A DNA stretch of 64,000 nt from Bacillus pumilus (GTDB lineage Bacteria; Bacillota; Bacilli; Bacillales; Bacillaceae), in assembly GCF_009937765.1 (NCBI RefSeq), contig NZ_CP047089.1:2850272-2914271 (forward strand). The letters are read 5' to 3'. Shown piece by piece: positions 8,676 to 17,653 of the stretch (position 1 is the first letter of the stretch; each line of letters opens with the position of its first letter). A model generated the notes under the pieces. The model was not told the origin of the DNA. It saw only the letters and a program-made list of their open reading frames with translations, and searched no databases. A program made the position numbers and the translations under genes.

Positions 8676-8844
8676 AACCTTCACACCCATGATCAAAAAG
8701 AAACTACAAAACACGGCATATCAAGAAAGAGAAGACCTCGAACAAGAACTCTATATCAAACTTATCGAAAAAATAGACCGGCTAATTTACCAAGAAGGAC
8801 CTGGATTTTGGGAGTTTATTGTGGAATATATGACGAAGTTGTAA
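8629..8844 (+). CDS. rsoA: RsoA, co-sigma factor with region 2
   Basis: 71 residues if started at GTG 8629, six bases after GGGGGAG; the ATG at 8623 is directly against that ribosome site. The stretch LIETFTPMIKKKL then EREDLEQELYIKLIEKI resembles sigma region 2, which binds the core enzyme. It overlaps the end of sigO by 47 bases in another frame, so translation is probably coupled and the two subunits kept in ratio. In B. subtilis RsoA is required with SigO for transcription of oxdC. Confidence 0.82.
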   Translation: MNEEKMTNGEMEELIETFTPMIKKKLQNTAYQEREDLEQELYIKLIEKIDRLIYQEGPGFWEFIVEYMTKL

Positions 8845-8858
8845 GAATTGTAAGCACA

Positions 8859-8900
8859 AAAAAAGACTCGCTCACACAGAGCCGAGTCTTAATTTTTTTT
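8859..8900. terminator. Bidirectional terminator, rsoA and yfhP
   Basis: AAGACTCG-CTC and GAG-C-CGAGTCTT form the stem, with A-rich sequence on the left and T run on the right. It serves the convergent rsoA and yfhP genes; the yfhP stop lies inside it. Confidence 0.85.
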
Positions 8901-9852
8901 GCAGTTTTTCTTCACTGAAAATCCAGCCAGTATAGGAATTTTTGATTTGGTGGTCCATGTCGATATGGCAGATCGCGACGAAAGGATAGTGACCTTTGCT
9001 GCGGTAGCGTAAATCAATGAACCGCACCTCATAATGATCCTTGTATTTATCCACTTCCCACCGATAGACAGGGGAGAAGGAGAGAAAGGCTGAAATGTTT
9101 TCATCTTGCTTAGCAATTTTCATAATTTCGGTGTCAGGGACCGGCACCCGGTTAAAGGTGTCTAAAATGACGACCTCTCCATTCATACTGCGCCCAACAT
9201 GGAAAGAGGATTTACATTTCACGGCAATGCGCCATTGTCTGAACTTCATCGTAGGCGAAATAATAATGTCTTCAATTTCATCAAATCGTGCACGCAGCTG
9301 ACGTTTAATTTGAAGCTGCATAATCACCCTGACGATATAATAACAGAAAATCACGGCATACAGCGTAATAAAAGTATAGCCAGGATGTCCGCCAATCGCC
9401 CAAACGACAATGGCGACAAGGTGTGTAAAAAAGATGAATGGATCGAACGTGTTAATGATCCCAAGCGCTACCCACTTCTTTGAAAATGGACGAATGGCCT
9501 GTGTGCCGTATGCATTGAATATGTCGACAAACACATGAAGCACAACGGCTAATAGTGTCCATAACCAGAGGTGAAGTAAATTCGCCCCCGGCACGAATGG
9601 GAAAATCACAGCCGGAATTAGCAATGACCAAAACAGTACAGCTGGAATGGAATGTGTAAATCCTCGGTGATTTCTTATATAAACTGCATTATTTTTTAGT
9701 TTTAGCACAGTATCAATATCTGGTGCTTGGGAGCCGGCGATGGTCGCGATCATCACGGCATGTGCCATGTGTGGATCTGCGCTGACGGCTGGATCTAAAA
9801 GTGCAAGTCCCCCAAGAGAAATGCCCATTACTACATGAGTACCAGTATCCAA
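8872..9852 (-). CDS. yfhP: YfhP, membrane-bound metal-dependent hydrolase (YdjM type)
   Basis: 326 residues. The start is a TTG seven bases after AGGAGGT. Motifs typical of the YdjM/LexA-binding inner membrane family are visible: H7 (THVVMG), DIDTVLK, HRGFTHS and HVFVDIFNAYG, which supply the metal-binding histidines and aspartates. Four to five membrane helices lie in the N-terminal half and a soluble domain follows. The B. subtilis homologue lies at the same place between yfhO and mutY. Its substrate is unknown. Confidence 0.82.
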   Translation of the reverse strand: MDTGTHVVMGISLGGLALLDPAVSADPHMAHAVMIATIAGSQAPDIDTVLKLKNNAVYIRNHRGFTHSIPAVLFWSLLIPAVIFPFVPGANLLHLWLWTLLAVVLHVFVDIFNAYGTQAIRPFSKKWVALGIINTFDPFIFFTHLVAIVVWAIGGHPGYTFITLYAVIFCYYIVRVIMQLQIKRQLRARFDEIEDIIISPTMKFRQWRIAVKCKSSFHVGRSMNGEVVILDTFNRVPVPDTEIMKIAKQDENISAFLSFSPVYRWEVDKYKDHYEVRFIDLRYRSKGHYPFVAICHIDMDHQIKNSYTGWIFSEEKLQKKLRLGSV

Positions 9853-9885
9853 TTGATTACCTCCTAGTTGTCATGCTTAGGAACA

Positions 9886-9913
9886 ATCATACAAAGTATA
9901 CGCCTTCTTTCAA
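9886..9913 (-). promoter_or_regulatory. SigA-type promoter for yfhP
   Basis: On the minus strand TTGAAA (9913-9908) and TATGAT (9891-9886) are separated by 16 bases. It is well placed for yfhP. Confidence 0.5.
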
Positions 9914-10043
9914 GACTATGTGCAAAAGCACTTTTGCTTTGTCTTGATTTAATGTAACATGTTAACGTATCTACAAACAGTATACAACAAATAAGGTTCT
10001 TTTCAGAACGTTAGCCCTCGGTTCAATGAGAAGGAGTATAGAT

Positions 10044-11144
10044 ATGAAAGACATTCAAGAAAAGCTGGACCGCAAAGATATTGCGGGATTTCAGCATGAT
10101 TTAATCGATTGGTACGAAAAAGAACAACGAACACTTCCGTGGCGTGAAAATCAAGATCCATACAGAGTCTGGGTATCAGAAGTGATGCTTCAGCAAACGA
10201 GAGTGGATACGGTCATTCCGTACTTCAACCGGTTTATGGAGCAATTCCCGACAGTGAAAGATCTTGCTTTAGCTGATGAAGAAAAAGTCATGAAAGCATG
10301 GGAAGGTCTTGGTTACTACTCAAGAGTGCGTAATTTACAGGCAGCTGTGAAAGAAGTATATGAATCCTACGAGGGCGTTGTCCCTGATACGAAAGAGCAA
10401 TTTTCAAAGCTCAAAGGTGTAGGCCCATATACGAGCGGCGCAGTGCTGAGTATCGCCTATAACAAGCCATACCCTGCGGTAGACGGCAACGTTATGAGGG
10501 TCATTTCCCGTATTTTGTCCATATGGGATGATATTGCAAAACCAAAAACGAGAAATATTTTCGAGTTTGCGGTCGATCAGCTCATTTCCCGGGAAAAGCC
10601 ATCAGAATTCAATCAAGGGCTGATGGAGCTTGGTGCGCTCATTTGCACCCCAACATCCCCTGCATGCCTCATTTGTCCTGTGAACATGCATTGCTCGGCA
10701 CTCGAAGAAGGCGTTCAGCATGAGCTCCCAGTGAAAAGTAAAAAGAAAAAACCGACTGCAAAATCAATGGCAGCAGCGGTGTTATTTGATGACGCAGGCA
10801 ACCTCTATATTCATAAGCGGCCAAGTACAGGCCTTCTTGCGAATTTATGGGAATTCCCTAACTTGGAAACCATAAAGGGAAGAAAAACGGAAAAAGAGCA
10901 GCTAATGGATTTCTTAAAAGAGGAGGCAGGTGTACAAGCCGAACTTGGTGATTTAGAAGGCACCATTCAGCATGTATTTACCCACCTCATCTGGAATATT
11001 TCTGTTTTCTTTGGACGTGTGACATCTGTATCAGATGACACGATGCTGAAAAAAGTGACAACAGAAGAATTTGAGGCATATGCTTTGCCAGTCTCACACC
11101 AAAAAATTTGGAAGATGGCACTTGAAGAACCTAGTCGTATTTAA
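10044..11144 (+). CDS. mutY: MutY adenine DNA glycosylase
   Basis: 366 residues. The helix-hairpin-helix and GPD region reads [17 protein letters not shown] with catalytic D147 (VDGNV) and E46 ([10 protein letters not shown]). The 4Fe-4S cluster cysteines are C201, C208, C211 and C217, spaced 6-2-5. A NUDIX-like C-terminal domain (about 240-366) recognises 8-oxoguanine. The enzyme removes adenine mispaired with 8-oxoguanine. The start at 10044 follows AAGGAG by seven bases; the upstream ATG at 10026 is less likely. Its 3' end overlaps the convergent yfhS by 14 bases, so no terminator lies between them. Confidence 0.95.
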   Translation: MKDIQEKLDRKDIAGFQHDLIDWYEKEQRTLPWRENQDPYRVWVSEVMLQQTRVDTVIPYFNRFMEQFPTVKDLALADEEKVMKAWEGLGYYSRVRNLQAAVKEVYESYEGVVPDTKEQFSKLKGVGPYTSGAVLSIAYNKPYPAVDGNVMRVISRILSIWDDIAKPKTRNIFEFAVDQLISREKPSEFNQGLMELGALICTPTSPACLICPVNMHCSALEEGVQHELPVKSKKKKPTAKSMAAAVLFDDAGNLYIHKRPSTGLLANLWEFPNLETIKGRKTEKEQLMDFLKEEAGVQAELGDLEGTIQHVFTHLIWNISVFFGRVTSVSDDTMLKKVTTEEFEAYALPVSHQKIWKMALEEPSRI

Positions 11145-11355
11145 CCGTTGTACCGTGGGTATAATCGGCTTCATTTCGGTGCAGACCCCCGCGGTCTTCG
11201 ATTTCAGAAATGATTTCTCGATACTTAGATTGCCCTTCTTCGTTTAAATAAGGTAAAATTTGTTGGAAAGCATGATGAAAGTAAGCAAGCTCAGTATCTT
11301 TCCATTGATCCTTGGACATCATGCCAAGCTGGCTTAAATCGCGTCCGACATACAT
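11131..11355 (-). CDS. yfhS: YfhS, small protein
   Basis: 74 residues, the same length as B. subtilis YfhS, and in the same place between mutY and fabL. It is acidic, with no membrane segment. TAGGAGGT precedes the ATG. A perfect 10-bp inverted repeat lies over the 5' side of this ribosome site and could fold in the mRNA. The last 14 bases overlap mutY. YfhS has been linked to sporulation in B. subtilis, but its action is not known. Confidence 0.75.
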   Translation of the reverse strand: MYVGRDLSQLGMMSKDQWKDTELAYFHHAFQQILPYLNEEGQSKYREIISEIEDRGGLHRNEADYTHGTTVKYD

Positions 11356-11367
11356 GAATGTAACCTC

Positions 11368-11389
11368 CTAATAGGAACTTTCCTATTAG
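11368..11389. promoter_or_regulatory. Palindrome between yfhS and fabL
   Basis: CTAATAGGAA and TTCCTATTAG form perfect 10-base arms around CT. It overlaps the first bases of the yfhS ribosome site and lies 48 bases before fabL. It could be an operator shared by the divergent genes or an RNA hairpin in the yfhS leader. Confidence 0.5.
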
Positions 11390-11430
11390 TGTGAAGCGAA
11401 TGGACGAAAACTATTCAAATCAGGAGATGA

Positions 11431-12189
<759 letters not shown>

Positions 12190-12197
12190 AAAAATCA

Positions 12198-12228
12198 TGA
12201 ATAGGATTTGCACCTTCTGCACAAATTA
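12198..12228 (+). promoter_or_regulatory. SigG-type promoter for sspE
   Basis: TGAATA (12198-12203) and CACAAATTA (12220-12228) are 16 bases apart and resemble the forespore SigG -35 and -10 elements. Forespore control of sspE is known in B. subtilis. Confidence 0.5.
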
Positions 12229-12249
12229 ATGTGCGTGGAGGTGATAATG

Positions 12250-12414
12250 ATGGATCAACAACAAAACAAAACAAACGCACAACAAGTAAAGAAACAAAAC
12301 CAAGCTGCTGCACAAGGTGGTCAATATGGCACTGAATTTGCTAGCGAGACTGACGCGCAGCACGTAAAAAAATATAACCAAAAAGCTGAGCAAAACAAAC
12401 AACAAAACAGCTAA
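12250..12414 (+). CDS. sspE: SspE gamma-type small acid-soluble spore protein, short form
   Basis: 54 residues, rich in Q, N, A and K with no cysteine or tryptophan, as in gamma SASP. The protease site GTEFASETDAQ is present. B. subtilis SspE is 84 residues and has two copies of the repeat around this site; here only one full site is present, so a repeat unit is missing. The protein is an amino-acid store in the spore core, cut by GPR on germination. GGAGGTG precedes two ATGs (12247 and 12250); the second has better spacing. It lies between fabL and ygaB as in B. subtilis. Confidence 0.88.
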   Translation: MDQQQNKTNAQQVKKQNQAAAQGGQYGTEFASETDAQHVKKYNQKAEQNKQQNS

Positions 12415-12429
12415 TCACTGAAACAGAGA

Positions 12430-12463
12430 AAGCACTTCATCTACGAATGAAGTGCTTTTCTTT
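12430..12463 (+). terminator. sspE terminator, left copy of the duplicated hairpin (element A)
   Basis: AAGCACTTCAT pairs with ATGAAGTGCTTTT and is followed by CTTT. The same 34 bases recur exactly at 12640-12673, on the far side of repeat element A. Confidence 0.85.
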
Positions 12464-12639
12464 CAGATCGTTGACAAAGGGCTAAAATGATCTTCATTTT
12501 AGCTCTTTGTCTTCTTTTCAGCGTGACATGAAAACCTTTGAAGTCTAGGAAGGACGAGCATCGGAGCGGAGCGAATTTGACATTCGTGAGCACCGAAGCG
12601 CAGACCTGACACCGAATGCGAGGGTTTGTCTGCACGCTG
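12464..12639 (+). mobile_element. Terminator-associated repeat element, copy A (176 bp)
   Basis: The element starts CAGATCGTTGACAAAGG and ends GTTTGTCTGCACGCTG; the ends are imperfect inverted repeats. Inside is a 16-bp hairpin (12473-12511) followed by a T-rich stretch, then a long stem from CAGCGTG (12519) to CACGCTG (12639) closing a branched structure. It has no coding capacity of note. It lies between two identical 34-base copies of the sspE terminator hairpin. Related copies lie at 27145, 44574 and 47517. It behaves like a small non-autonomous element, but no transposase is nearby. Confidence 0.75.
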
Positions 12640-12673
12640 AAGCACTTCATCTACGAATGAAGTGCTTTTCTTT
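12640..12673 (+). repeat. Right copy of the duplicated hairpin (element A)
   Basis: It is an exact 34-base duplicate of 12430-12463, directly abutting the right end of element A. It still has its T tract and can act as a terminator. Confidence 0.85.
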
Positions 12674-12796
12674 TTGCCTCTCCCACCATCCGACAAAACC
12701 TGTAAAACCTCTACATAAACAGTCAAAGGATTTCGGCGAACTTTCAAGAAATGATATACAGACAAAAAGTGGATGAAAATAAAAGGGAGGAGTTAG

Positions 12797-13057
12797 ATGT
12801 CTGATTTCGATCAGCTTGTAAAAGAACAAATGCAACTCATGGATCAACTGCTCAATGTACAGGGAGAACTCGATCTATGCTTAGAAACAGAAAAACAATT
12901 GCTACAAGATGAAAAAAAAGCAGAGTGGACCAAGCTTCATGATCAAATCAAAGAGAAACGTGAAGAACTGCAAAAAGTCCAAACCTTGTTTACAAAACAG
13001 ACAGAAGAGGTCATCAACTCATATAAGCAAATGGAAAAGAGTTCAACCGTGATGTAA
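12797..13057 (+). CDS. ygaB: YgaB
   Basis: 86 residues, nearly all predicted coiled coil, rich in E, K and Q, with no membrane segment. It starts after GGGAGGAG. Length and position between sspE and ntdP match B. subtilis YgaB. No function is known. Confidence 0.8.
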   Translation: MSDFDQLVKEQMQLMDQLLNVQGELDLCLETEKQLLQDEKKAEWTKLHDQIKEKREELQKVQTLFTKQTEEVINSYKQMEKSSTVM

Positions 13058-13065
13058 AACAGTGT

Positions 13066-13093
13066 GCCGTTCAATTGGGTTGAATGGCTTTTT
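13066..13093 (+). terminator. ygaB terminator
   Basis: GCCGTTCAA pairs with TTGAATGGC (with one G-T pair), followed by TTTTTC. Confidence 0.75.
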
Positions 13094-13119
13094 CATTTCA
13101 TTTTTTAATGATGTAACGG

Positions 13120-13130
13120 TATAATATAAT
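13120..13130 (+). promoter_or_regulatory. -10 region upstream of ntdP
   Basis: TATAATATAAT gives two overlapping perfect -10 hexamers about 75 bases before ntdP. The -35 is weak (TTTTTA at about 17 bases). Confidence 0.4.
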
Positions 13131-13204
13131 AGAGACATGTTTAGTTGGGAACTTAGGTCTTTGGACTGTTAGGTTTTTTTGTTATAGAAAGTAGGGGAGA
13201 AAAT

Positions 13205-13735
13205 ATGGGCTATCCCAAGGAAGGAGAAACCATCCAAATTCAAAGCTATAAACACAATGGCTTGATCCACAGGATTTGGAATGAAACCACCATTCTGAAA
13301 GCAACGGAATTGTGTATCATTGGTGCAAACGACCGGACAATGGTGACTGAATCCGACGGCCGTACTTGGATGACGAGAGAACCGGCTATTTGCTATTTCC
13401 ATGCAAAACAATGGTTTAATGTGATTGGGATGCTTAGAGATGATGGGGTATATTATTACTGCAACATCAGCTCTCCTTTTGCAACAGATGAAGAAGCCAT
13501 TAAGTATATTGATTACGATTTAGATGTCAAAGTCTTTCCGGACATGACGTACAATATTTTGGATGAGGATGAATATGCAGATCATAAGAGGCAAATGAAT
13601 TATCCAAAGGAAATCGATAGTATCTTAAGAGAGCATCTGAATACATTATTGCATTGGATTCACCAGCGGAAAGGTCCGTTTGCTCCTGAATTTGTGGATA
13701 TGTGGTATGAACGTTTTTTACATTATACAAAATAA
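13205..13735 (+). CDS. ntdP: NtdP (YgaC) nucleoside tri- and diphosphatase, DUF402
   Basis: 176 residues, the same length as B. subtilis YgaC. The DUF402 fold is recognisable, with the acidic metal-binding stretch [13 protein letters not shown] at about residues 99-111. Staphylococcal members hydrolyse nucleoside tri- and diphosphates using divalent metals. GGGGAGAAAAT precedes the ATG. A strong terminator follows, so the gene is probably transcribed alone. Confidence 0.85.
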   Translation: MGYPKEGETIQIQSYKHNGLIHRIWNETTILKATELCIIGANDRTMVTESDGRTWMTREPAICYFHAKQWFNVIGMLRDDGVYYYCNISSPFATDEEAIKYIDYDLDVKVFPDMTYNILDEDEYADHKRQMNYPKEIDSILREHLNTLLHWIHQRKGPFAPEFVDMWYERFLHYTK

Positions 13736-13747
13736 GCAAGAGCAACA

Positions 13748-13783
13748 AAAACCTGTTTAGCTTTTTAGGCTAACAGGTTTTTG
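13748..13783 (+). terminator. ntdP terminator
   Basis: AACCTGTTTAGC pairs with GCTAACAGGTTTTT, with one mismatch, and ends in a T run. Confidence 0.85.
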
Positions 13784-13829
13784 ATTGCGTACGGATAAGA
13801 GGCACTGATAGATTGGGAAGGAGATTTAC

Positions 13830-15572
13830 ATGGGGGTCATTAAACGTTACATGGCTTTTGTAACACCGTATAAAAAACAGATTGCATTGACAATGGTCAT
13901 CGGGATGATCAAGTTCTCGATTCCCTTAACATTGCCTCTGCTTTTAAAGTATGTCATTGATGATGTCATTCAAGGCTCGGGGTCGGCTGACGAAAAGACA
14001 TCATCTCTACTGATGATTATGGGAATCATGCTCGTCTTATTTTTAGTGATGAGACCGCCTGTTGAATACTATAGACAATACTATGCGCAGTGGACAGGCA
14101 GTAAAGTATTATTTGATATTCGGGAAAAACTGTTTTCGCATATTCAAAAACTCAGCCTTCGTTATTATGCCAACACGAGAACAGGAGAAATCATTTCTAG
14201 AGTTATCAACGATGTGGAGCAGACAAAAGAGTTTGTCATCACAGGTCTTATGAATATTTGGCTTGATTTGATGACCGTGCTCATCGTGATCGCCATTATG
14301 TGTACACTGGACATCAAGCTCACCATCGTGTCTGTCATTATTTTTCCGTTATATGCGTTTGCAGTGAAGTTTTTTTACGGCAGGCTCCGCAAGCTGACAA
14401 AAGAGCGGTCACAGGCGCTGGCTGAAGTGCAAGGGCATCTACATGAGCGGGTACAAGGAATGCCAGTCATTCGGAGCTTTGCCATTGAAGAATATGAACA
14501 AGAGAATTTTCATGATGAAAATAAAAATTTCTTAAACAAAGCGATCAACCATACGAATTGGAACGCCAAAACATTTGCCGTCGTCAATACCATTACTGAT
14601 ATTGCACCGCTATTGATCATTGCATTTGCCGGATACACTGTCATTAATGGATCACTTTCGATCGGGACCATGATTGCCTTTGTTGGTTATATTGACCGGA
14701 TGTACAACCCGATTCGCCGCCTCATCAATTCATCCACGACTTTAACTCAGTCGGTAGCGTCAATGGATCGTATCTTTGAATTTATTGATGAGCCATACGA
14801 GGTAACCGATCGGCCGAATGCAAAAGAAGCCGATCATTTAAAAGGAGAGGTCGAATTTAAACATGTGTCATTTCGTTATGAACACACGCAGGAAGAGATT
14901 CTCCGCAATATCTCCTTGAAAGTAGAAAAAGGACAAACGGTTGCACTTGTTGGAATGAGCGGTGGGGGGAAGTCGACGCTTGTCAGCTTAATTCCAAGAT
15001 TTTATGATGTGACAAACGGATCACTTGAAATTGACGGCATTGATATAAAAGAGTACAAAGCAAGAAGCCTTCGAAATCAAGTCGGCATGGTGCTGCAGGA
15101 TACATTCCTATTCAGTGACACGATTAAAGAAAACATTGCGGTTGGAGATCCAGAAGCCTCTTTTGAAAAAATTGTTTCGGCTGCAAAAGCGGCAAATGCC
15201 CATGATTTTATTATGTCTCTTCCTGAAGGATATGACACGAAGGTAGGAGAACGGGGCGTGAAGCTGTCAGGTGGTCAAAAACAACGGATTTCCATTGCAA
15301 GGGTCTTTCTAAAAAATCCACCGCTGTTGATTTTAGATGAAGCAACGTCTGCACTAGATTTAGAAAGTGAACATTACATTCAAGAAGCGATGCAAAAGCT
15401 AGCAAAGGACCGCACAACCTTTATTGTCGCGCACCGCTTGTCAACAATTACACATGCTGACCTCATTGTCGTCATGGAACAAGGCGAGATTGTGGAAAAA
15501 GGAACACACGAAGAATTAATGAACAGAGACAGCCACTATCGCCATCTTTTTACCATTCAAACATTAAATTAG
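13830..15572 (+). CDS. ygaD: YgaD, ABC half-transporter (permease fused to ATPase)
   Basis: 580 residues. Six membrane helices lie at about 15-310. The ATPase domain follows with Walker [10 protein letters not shown] (about 376), signature LSGGQKQR and Walker [13 protein letters not shown]. This is the type IV exporter layout (lipid, drug or peptide export), acting as a homodimer or with a partner. Position between ntdP and ygaE matches B. subtilis ygaD. The substrate is unknown. AAGGAG precedes the ATG and a terminator follows. Confidence 0.88.
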   Translation: MGVIKRYMAFVTPYKKQIALTMVIGMIKFSIPLTLPLLLKYVIDDVIQGSGSADEKTSSLLMIMGIMLVLFLVMRPPVEYYRQYYAQWTGSKVLFDIREKLFSHIQKLSLRYYANTRTGEIISRVINDVEQTKEFVITGLMNIWLDLMTVLIVIAIMCTLDIKLTIVSVIIFPLYAFAVKFFYGRLRKLTKERSQALAEVQGHLHERVQGMPVIRSFAIEEYEQENFHDENKNFLNKAINHTNWNAKTFAVVNTITDIAPLLIIAFAGYTVINGSLSIGTMIAFVGYIDRMYNPIRRLINSSTTLTQSVASMDRIFEFIDEPYEVTDRPNAKEADHLKGEVEFKHVSFRYEHTQEEILRNISLKVEKGQTVALVGMSGGGKSTLVSLIPRFYDVTNGSLEIDGIDIKEYKARSLRNQVGMVLQDTFLFSDTIKENIAVGDPEASFEKIVSAAKAANAHDFIMSLPEGYDTKVGERGVKLSGGQKQRISIARVFLKNPPLLILDEATSALDLESEHYIQEAMQKLAKDRTTFIVAHRLSTITHADLIVVMEQGEIVEKGTHEELMNRDSHYRHLFTIQTLN

Positions 15573-15575
15573 TAG

Positions 15576-15608
15576 AAGCCTATCCGATTCTAGCGGATAG
15601 GCTTTTTT
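15576..15608 (+). terminator. ygaD terminator
   Basis: AAGCCTATCCG pairs with CGGATAGGCTT, followed by TTTTT. Confidence 0.9.
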
Positions 15609-15684
15609 ATGCTTGTCAAAAACATGACATATTTCCCAGCTTGTCTCAATACAATTTTAAAAAGTATGACGGGGTGGTGAATAT

Positions 15685-16707
15685 GTGAAAGAACAAGACG
15701 TGCTGCTAGATGTTAAACAGCTGTCCATTGCATTTCAGCAAAAAAAGCAAAAAGTACCCATCGTCCATCACATATCGTTCTCGATTCAAAAAGGAGAAAC
15801 CTTAGGAATTGTTGGCGAATCTGGCTGCGGGAAAAGTATCACATCTATGTCGTTAATGGGACTAAACCAGCAAACAGAGACAACGGGGGAGATCCAATTC
15901 GAAGGGCAAAACCTGCTGTCACTTTCAGAAAAACAGTGGCGAGAAATAAGAGGAAATGACATTTCGATGATTTTCCAAGAACCAATGACCTCTCTGAACC
16001 CATTAATGACCATCGGTAAACAAATGGCGGAAGCCCTTTTCACACATCAAGCAATCGGTCAAAAAGAAGCAAAAGCGAAGGCGGTTGATCTGCTTCAGAC
16101 AGTCGGATTGAAGCAAGCCGAATCATTGCTTAAAAAATACCCACATGAATTATCAGGCGGCATGCGCCAACGTGTGATGATTGCGATGGCGATGCTTTGT
16201 CACCCAAAGCTCATGATCGCAGATGAACCAACAACTGCACTTGATGTGACCATCCAAGCACAAATCCTTCGTCTACTCAAAAAGCTGAATGAAGAGATGG
16301 ATACCGCGATCTTATTTATTACCCATGATCTAGGCGTCGTGCGGCAAATATGCCAGCGAGTCATGATTATGTATGCCGGTCGAATCGTAGAAGAAGGAAC
16401 CGTTGACCGTATTTTTCAAAAACCTCTGCATCCCTACACAAAAGGTCTTTTCGCCTCAGTTCCATCGTTCAAAGAGAAAAAAGAAAAGCTCATCTCTATT
16501 GCAGGCCATGTACCGAAGCCAGGGACCATTCGATCCGGCTGTCAATTTGCCGCGCGCTGCCCTTACAAAATAGCGCAATGTCTTGAAGAAGATCCAGTTT
16601 TACAATCCATTGAACAGGATCACGGCGTGGCATGCTTTCTAATGGAAGGAGGAGAAGACACTGAGTCACCCACTCTTGCAAGTGAATCAGCTGACAAAAC
16701 GGTATGA
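15685..16707 (+). CDS. Peptide ABC transporter ATPase, DppD/OppD type
   Basis: 340 residues. Walker A is GESGCGKS (about 47-54), the signature is ELSGGMRQR, and Walker B is LMIADEPTTALD. A C-terminal oligopeptide-family extension carries the CQFAARCPYKIAQC cysteine motif, which in this family binds an iron-sulfur cluster. The start is GTG after GGGGTGGTGA. It is the first of five transporter genes (two ATPases, lipoprotein, two permeases). The next gene begins inside its 3' end. The block is not in the B. subtilis ygaD-ygaE interval. Confidence 0.88.
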   Translation: MKEQDVLLDVKQLSIAFQQKKQKVPIVHHISFSIQKGETLGIVGESGCGKSITSMSLMGLNQQTETTGEIQFEGQNLLSLSEKQWREIRGNDISMIFQEPMTSLNPLMTIGKQMAEALFTHQAIGQKEAKAKAVDLLQTVGLKQAESLLKKYPHELSGGMRQRVMIAMAMLCHPKLMIADEPTTALDVTIQAQILRLLKKLNEEMDTAILFITHDLGVVRQICQRVMIMYAGRIVEEGTVDRIFQKPLHPYTKGLFASVPSFKEKKEKLISIAGHVPKPGTIRSGCQFAARCPYKIAQCLEEDPVLQSIEQDHGVACFLMEGGEDTESPTLASESADKTV

Positions 16708-17653
16708 CACAGCCGCTTTTTTTTCTAAACACAAACATTCGACTTTGGCTTTAAATCAAGTGTCCTTTCACGTGAAGGAGGGGGAAACGCTTGGCATTGT
16801 TGGTGAATCAGGCTGCGGGAAATCAACACTTGGCAAAAGCTTAATGAGATTGACTGAACCGACGTCAGGCTCTATTCAACTGAAAGGGCAAGAGATTACT
16901 CTTTTGAAAGAAAGAGAGATGCGTTCTTTAAGAAAAGACATTCAAATGATTTTTCAAGATCCATATGCTTCATTAAATCCACGAATGAAAATCAAAGATA
17001 TTTTAGAGGAACCGCTCATTGTACATCGACATGGAACAAAAGCAGAAAGGCGGAAGCGGGTAAAAGAGATGCTGCATATTGTCGGTTTTGACCCTTCCTA
17101 TGGGGAGCGTTATGCGCACCAATTTAGCGGCGGACAAAGGCAGCGAATTGGGATCGCTAGAGCACTCATTACCCATCCAAGTCTTGTCATTGCCGATGAA
17201 CCCGTTTCCGCTTTAGATGTATCCGTTCAAGCACAAATTTTGAATTTGATGCTTGAATTGCAAAAGACGCTTTCTCTGACGTATCTATTTATTTCTCACG
17301 ATCTTGGCGTTGTCAGGTATATGAGCGACCGAATCGCCGTTATGTACGCTGGGCGCATTGTCGAGATGGGGCCTGCCGAAGACGTATTTCACAGTCCGCT
17401 TCATCCTTATACATCGCTACTTCTGAAATCCATTCCACATATGGATCACGTGCTAGAGACGCAAGATGTGTCGGCAGAAGAGTCTGCCATGACGCCAAGC
17501 GTCGGTTGTCCTTTCTACAAAAGGTGTCCAAAAAGGTGGGAGAAATGCTTAAAAGCAGTACCTGCTTTGTATGAGGAGAAACCGGGGCATGCGGCGGCGT
17601 GTTACTTATATCAAAAGGAGGAACACAATGAAGAAGACTTGGTTGTTCAGTAG
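16661..17653 (+). CDS. Peptide ABC transporter ATPase, DppF/OppF type
   Basis: 330 residues if translation begins at CTG 16661, which is seven bases after GGAGGAG and gives the N-terminus SHPLLQVNQLTKRYD after the start. TTG at 16676 is the next option but is 22 bases from that ribosome site. A CTG start is rare, so this is noted as unusual. Walker A is GESGCGKST, the signature is FSGGQRQR and Walker B is LVIADEPVSALD. The C-terminus carries the cysteine motif CPFYKRCPKRWEKC. It overlaps the gene before by 47 bases, so translation is likely coupled. Confidence 0.85.
   Translation: MSHPLLQVNQLTKRYDTAAFFSKHKHSTLALNQVSFHVKEGETLGIVGESGCGKSTLGKSLMRLTEPTSGSIQLKGQEITLLKEREMRSLRKDIQMIFQDPYASLNPRMKIKDILEEPLIVHRHGTKAERRKRVKEMLHIVGFDPSYGERYAHQFSGGQRQRIGIARALITHPSLVIADEPVSALDVSVQAQILNLMLELQKTLSLTYLFISHDLGVVRYMSDRIAVMYAGRIVEMGPAEDVFHSPLHPYTSLLLKSIPHMDHVLETQDVSAEESAMTPSVGCPFYKRCPKRWEKCLKAVPALYEEKPGHAAACYLYQKEEHNEEDLVVQ

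Noticed and set aside
9921..9938. GCAAAAG-CA-CTTTTGC palindrome between yfhP and mutY
   Set aside because: Short and AT-rich with no T tract or clear placement; chance cannot be excluded.
12464..12639. Group IIC intron or REP/RAYT element at terminators
   Set aside because: The element is too short for an intron, lacks domain V-like sequence, and REP units are smaller and do not duplicate the flanking hairpin.
12430..12673. CRISPR-like repeat-spacer pattern
   Set aside because: Only two copies of each hairpin, separated by a 176-bp element that is itself repeated elsewhere. No array and no cas genes.
12499..12765. Minus-strand open frame of 88 codons across repeat copy A
   Set aside because: It runs through the repeat and the duplicated hairpin, has no ribosome site, and the equivalent frames in the other copies differ in length. 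The repeat is better explained as non-coding.
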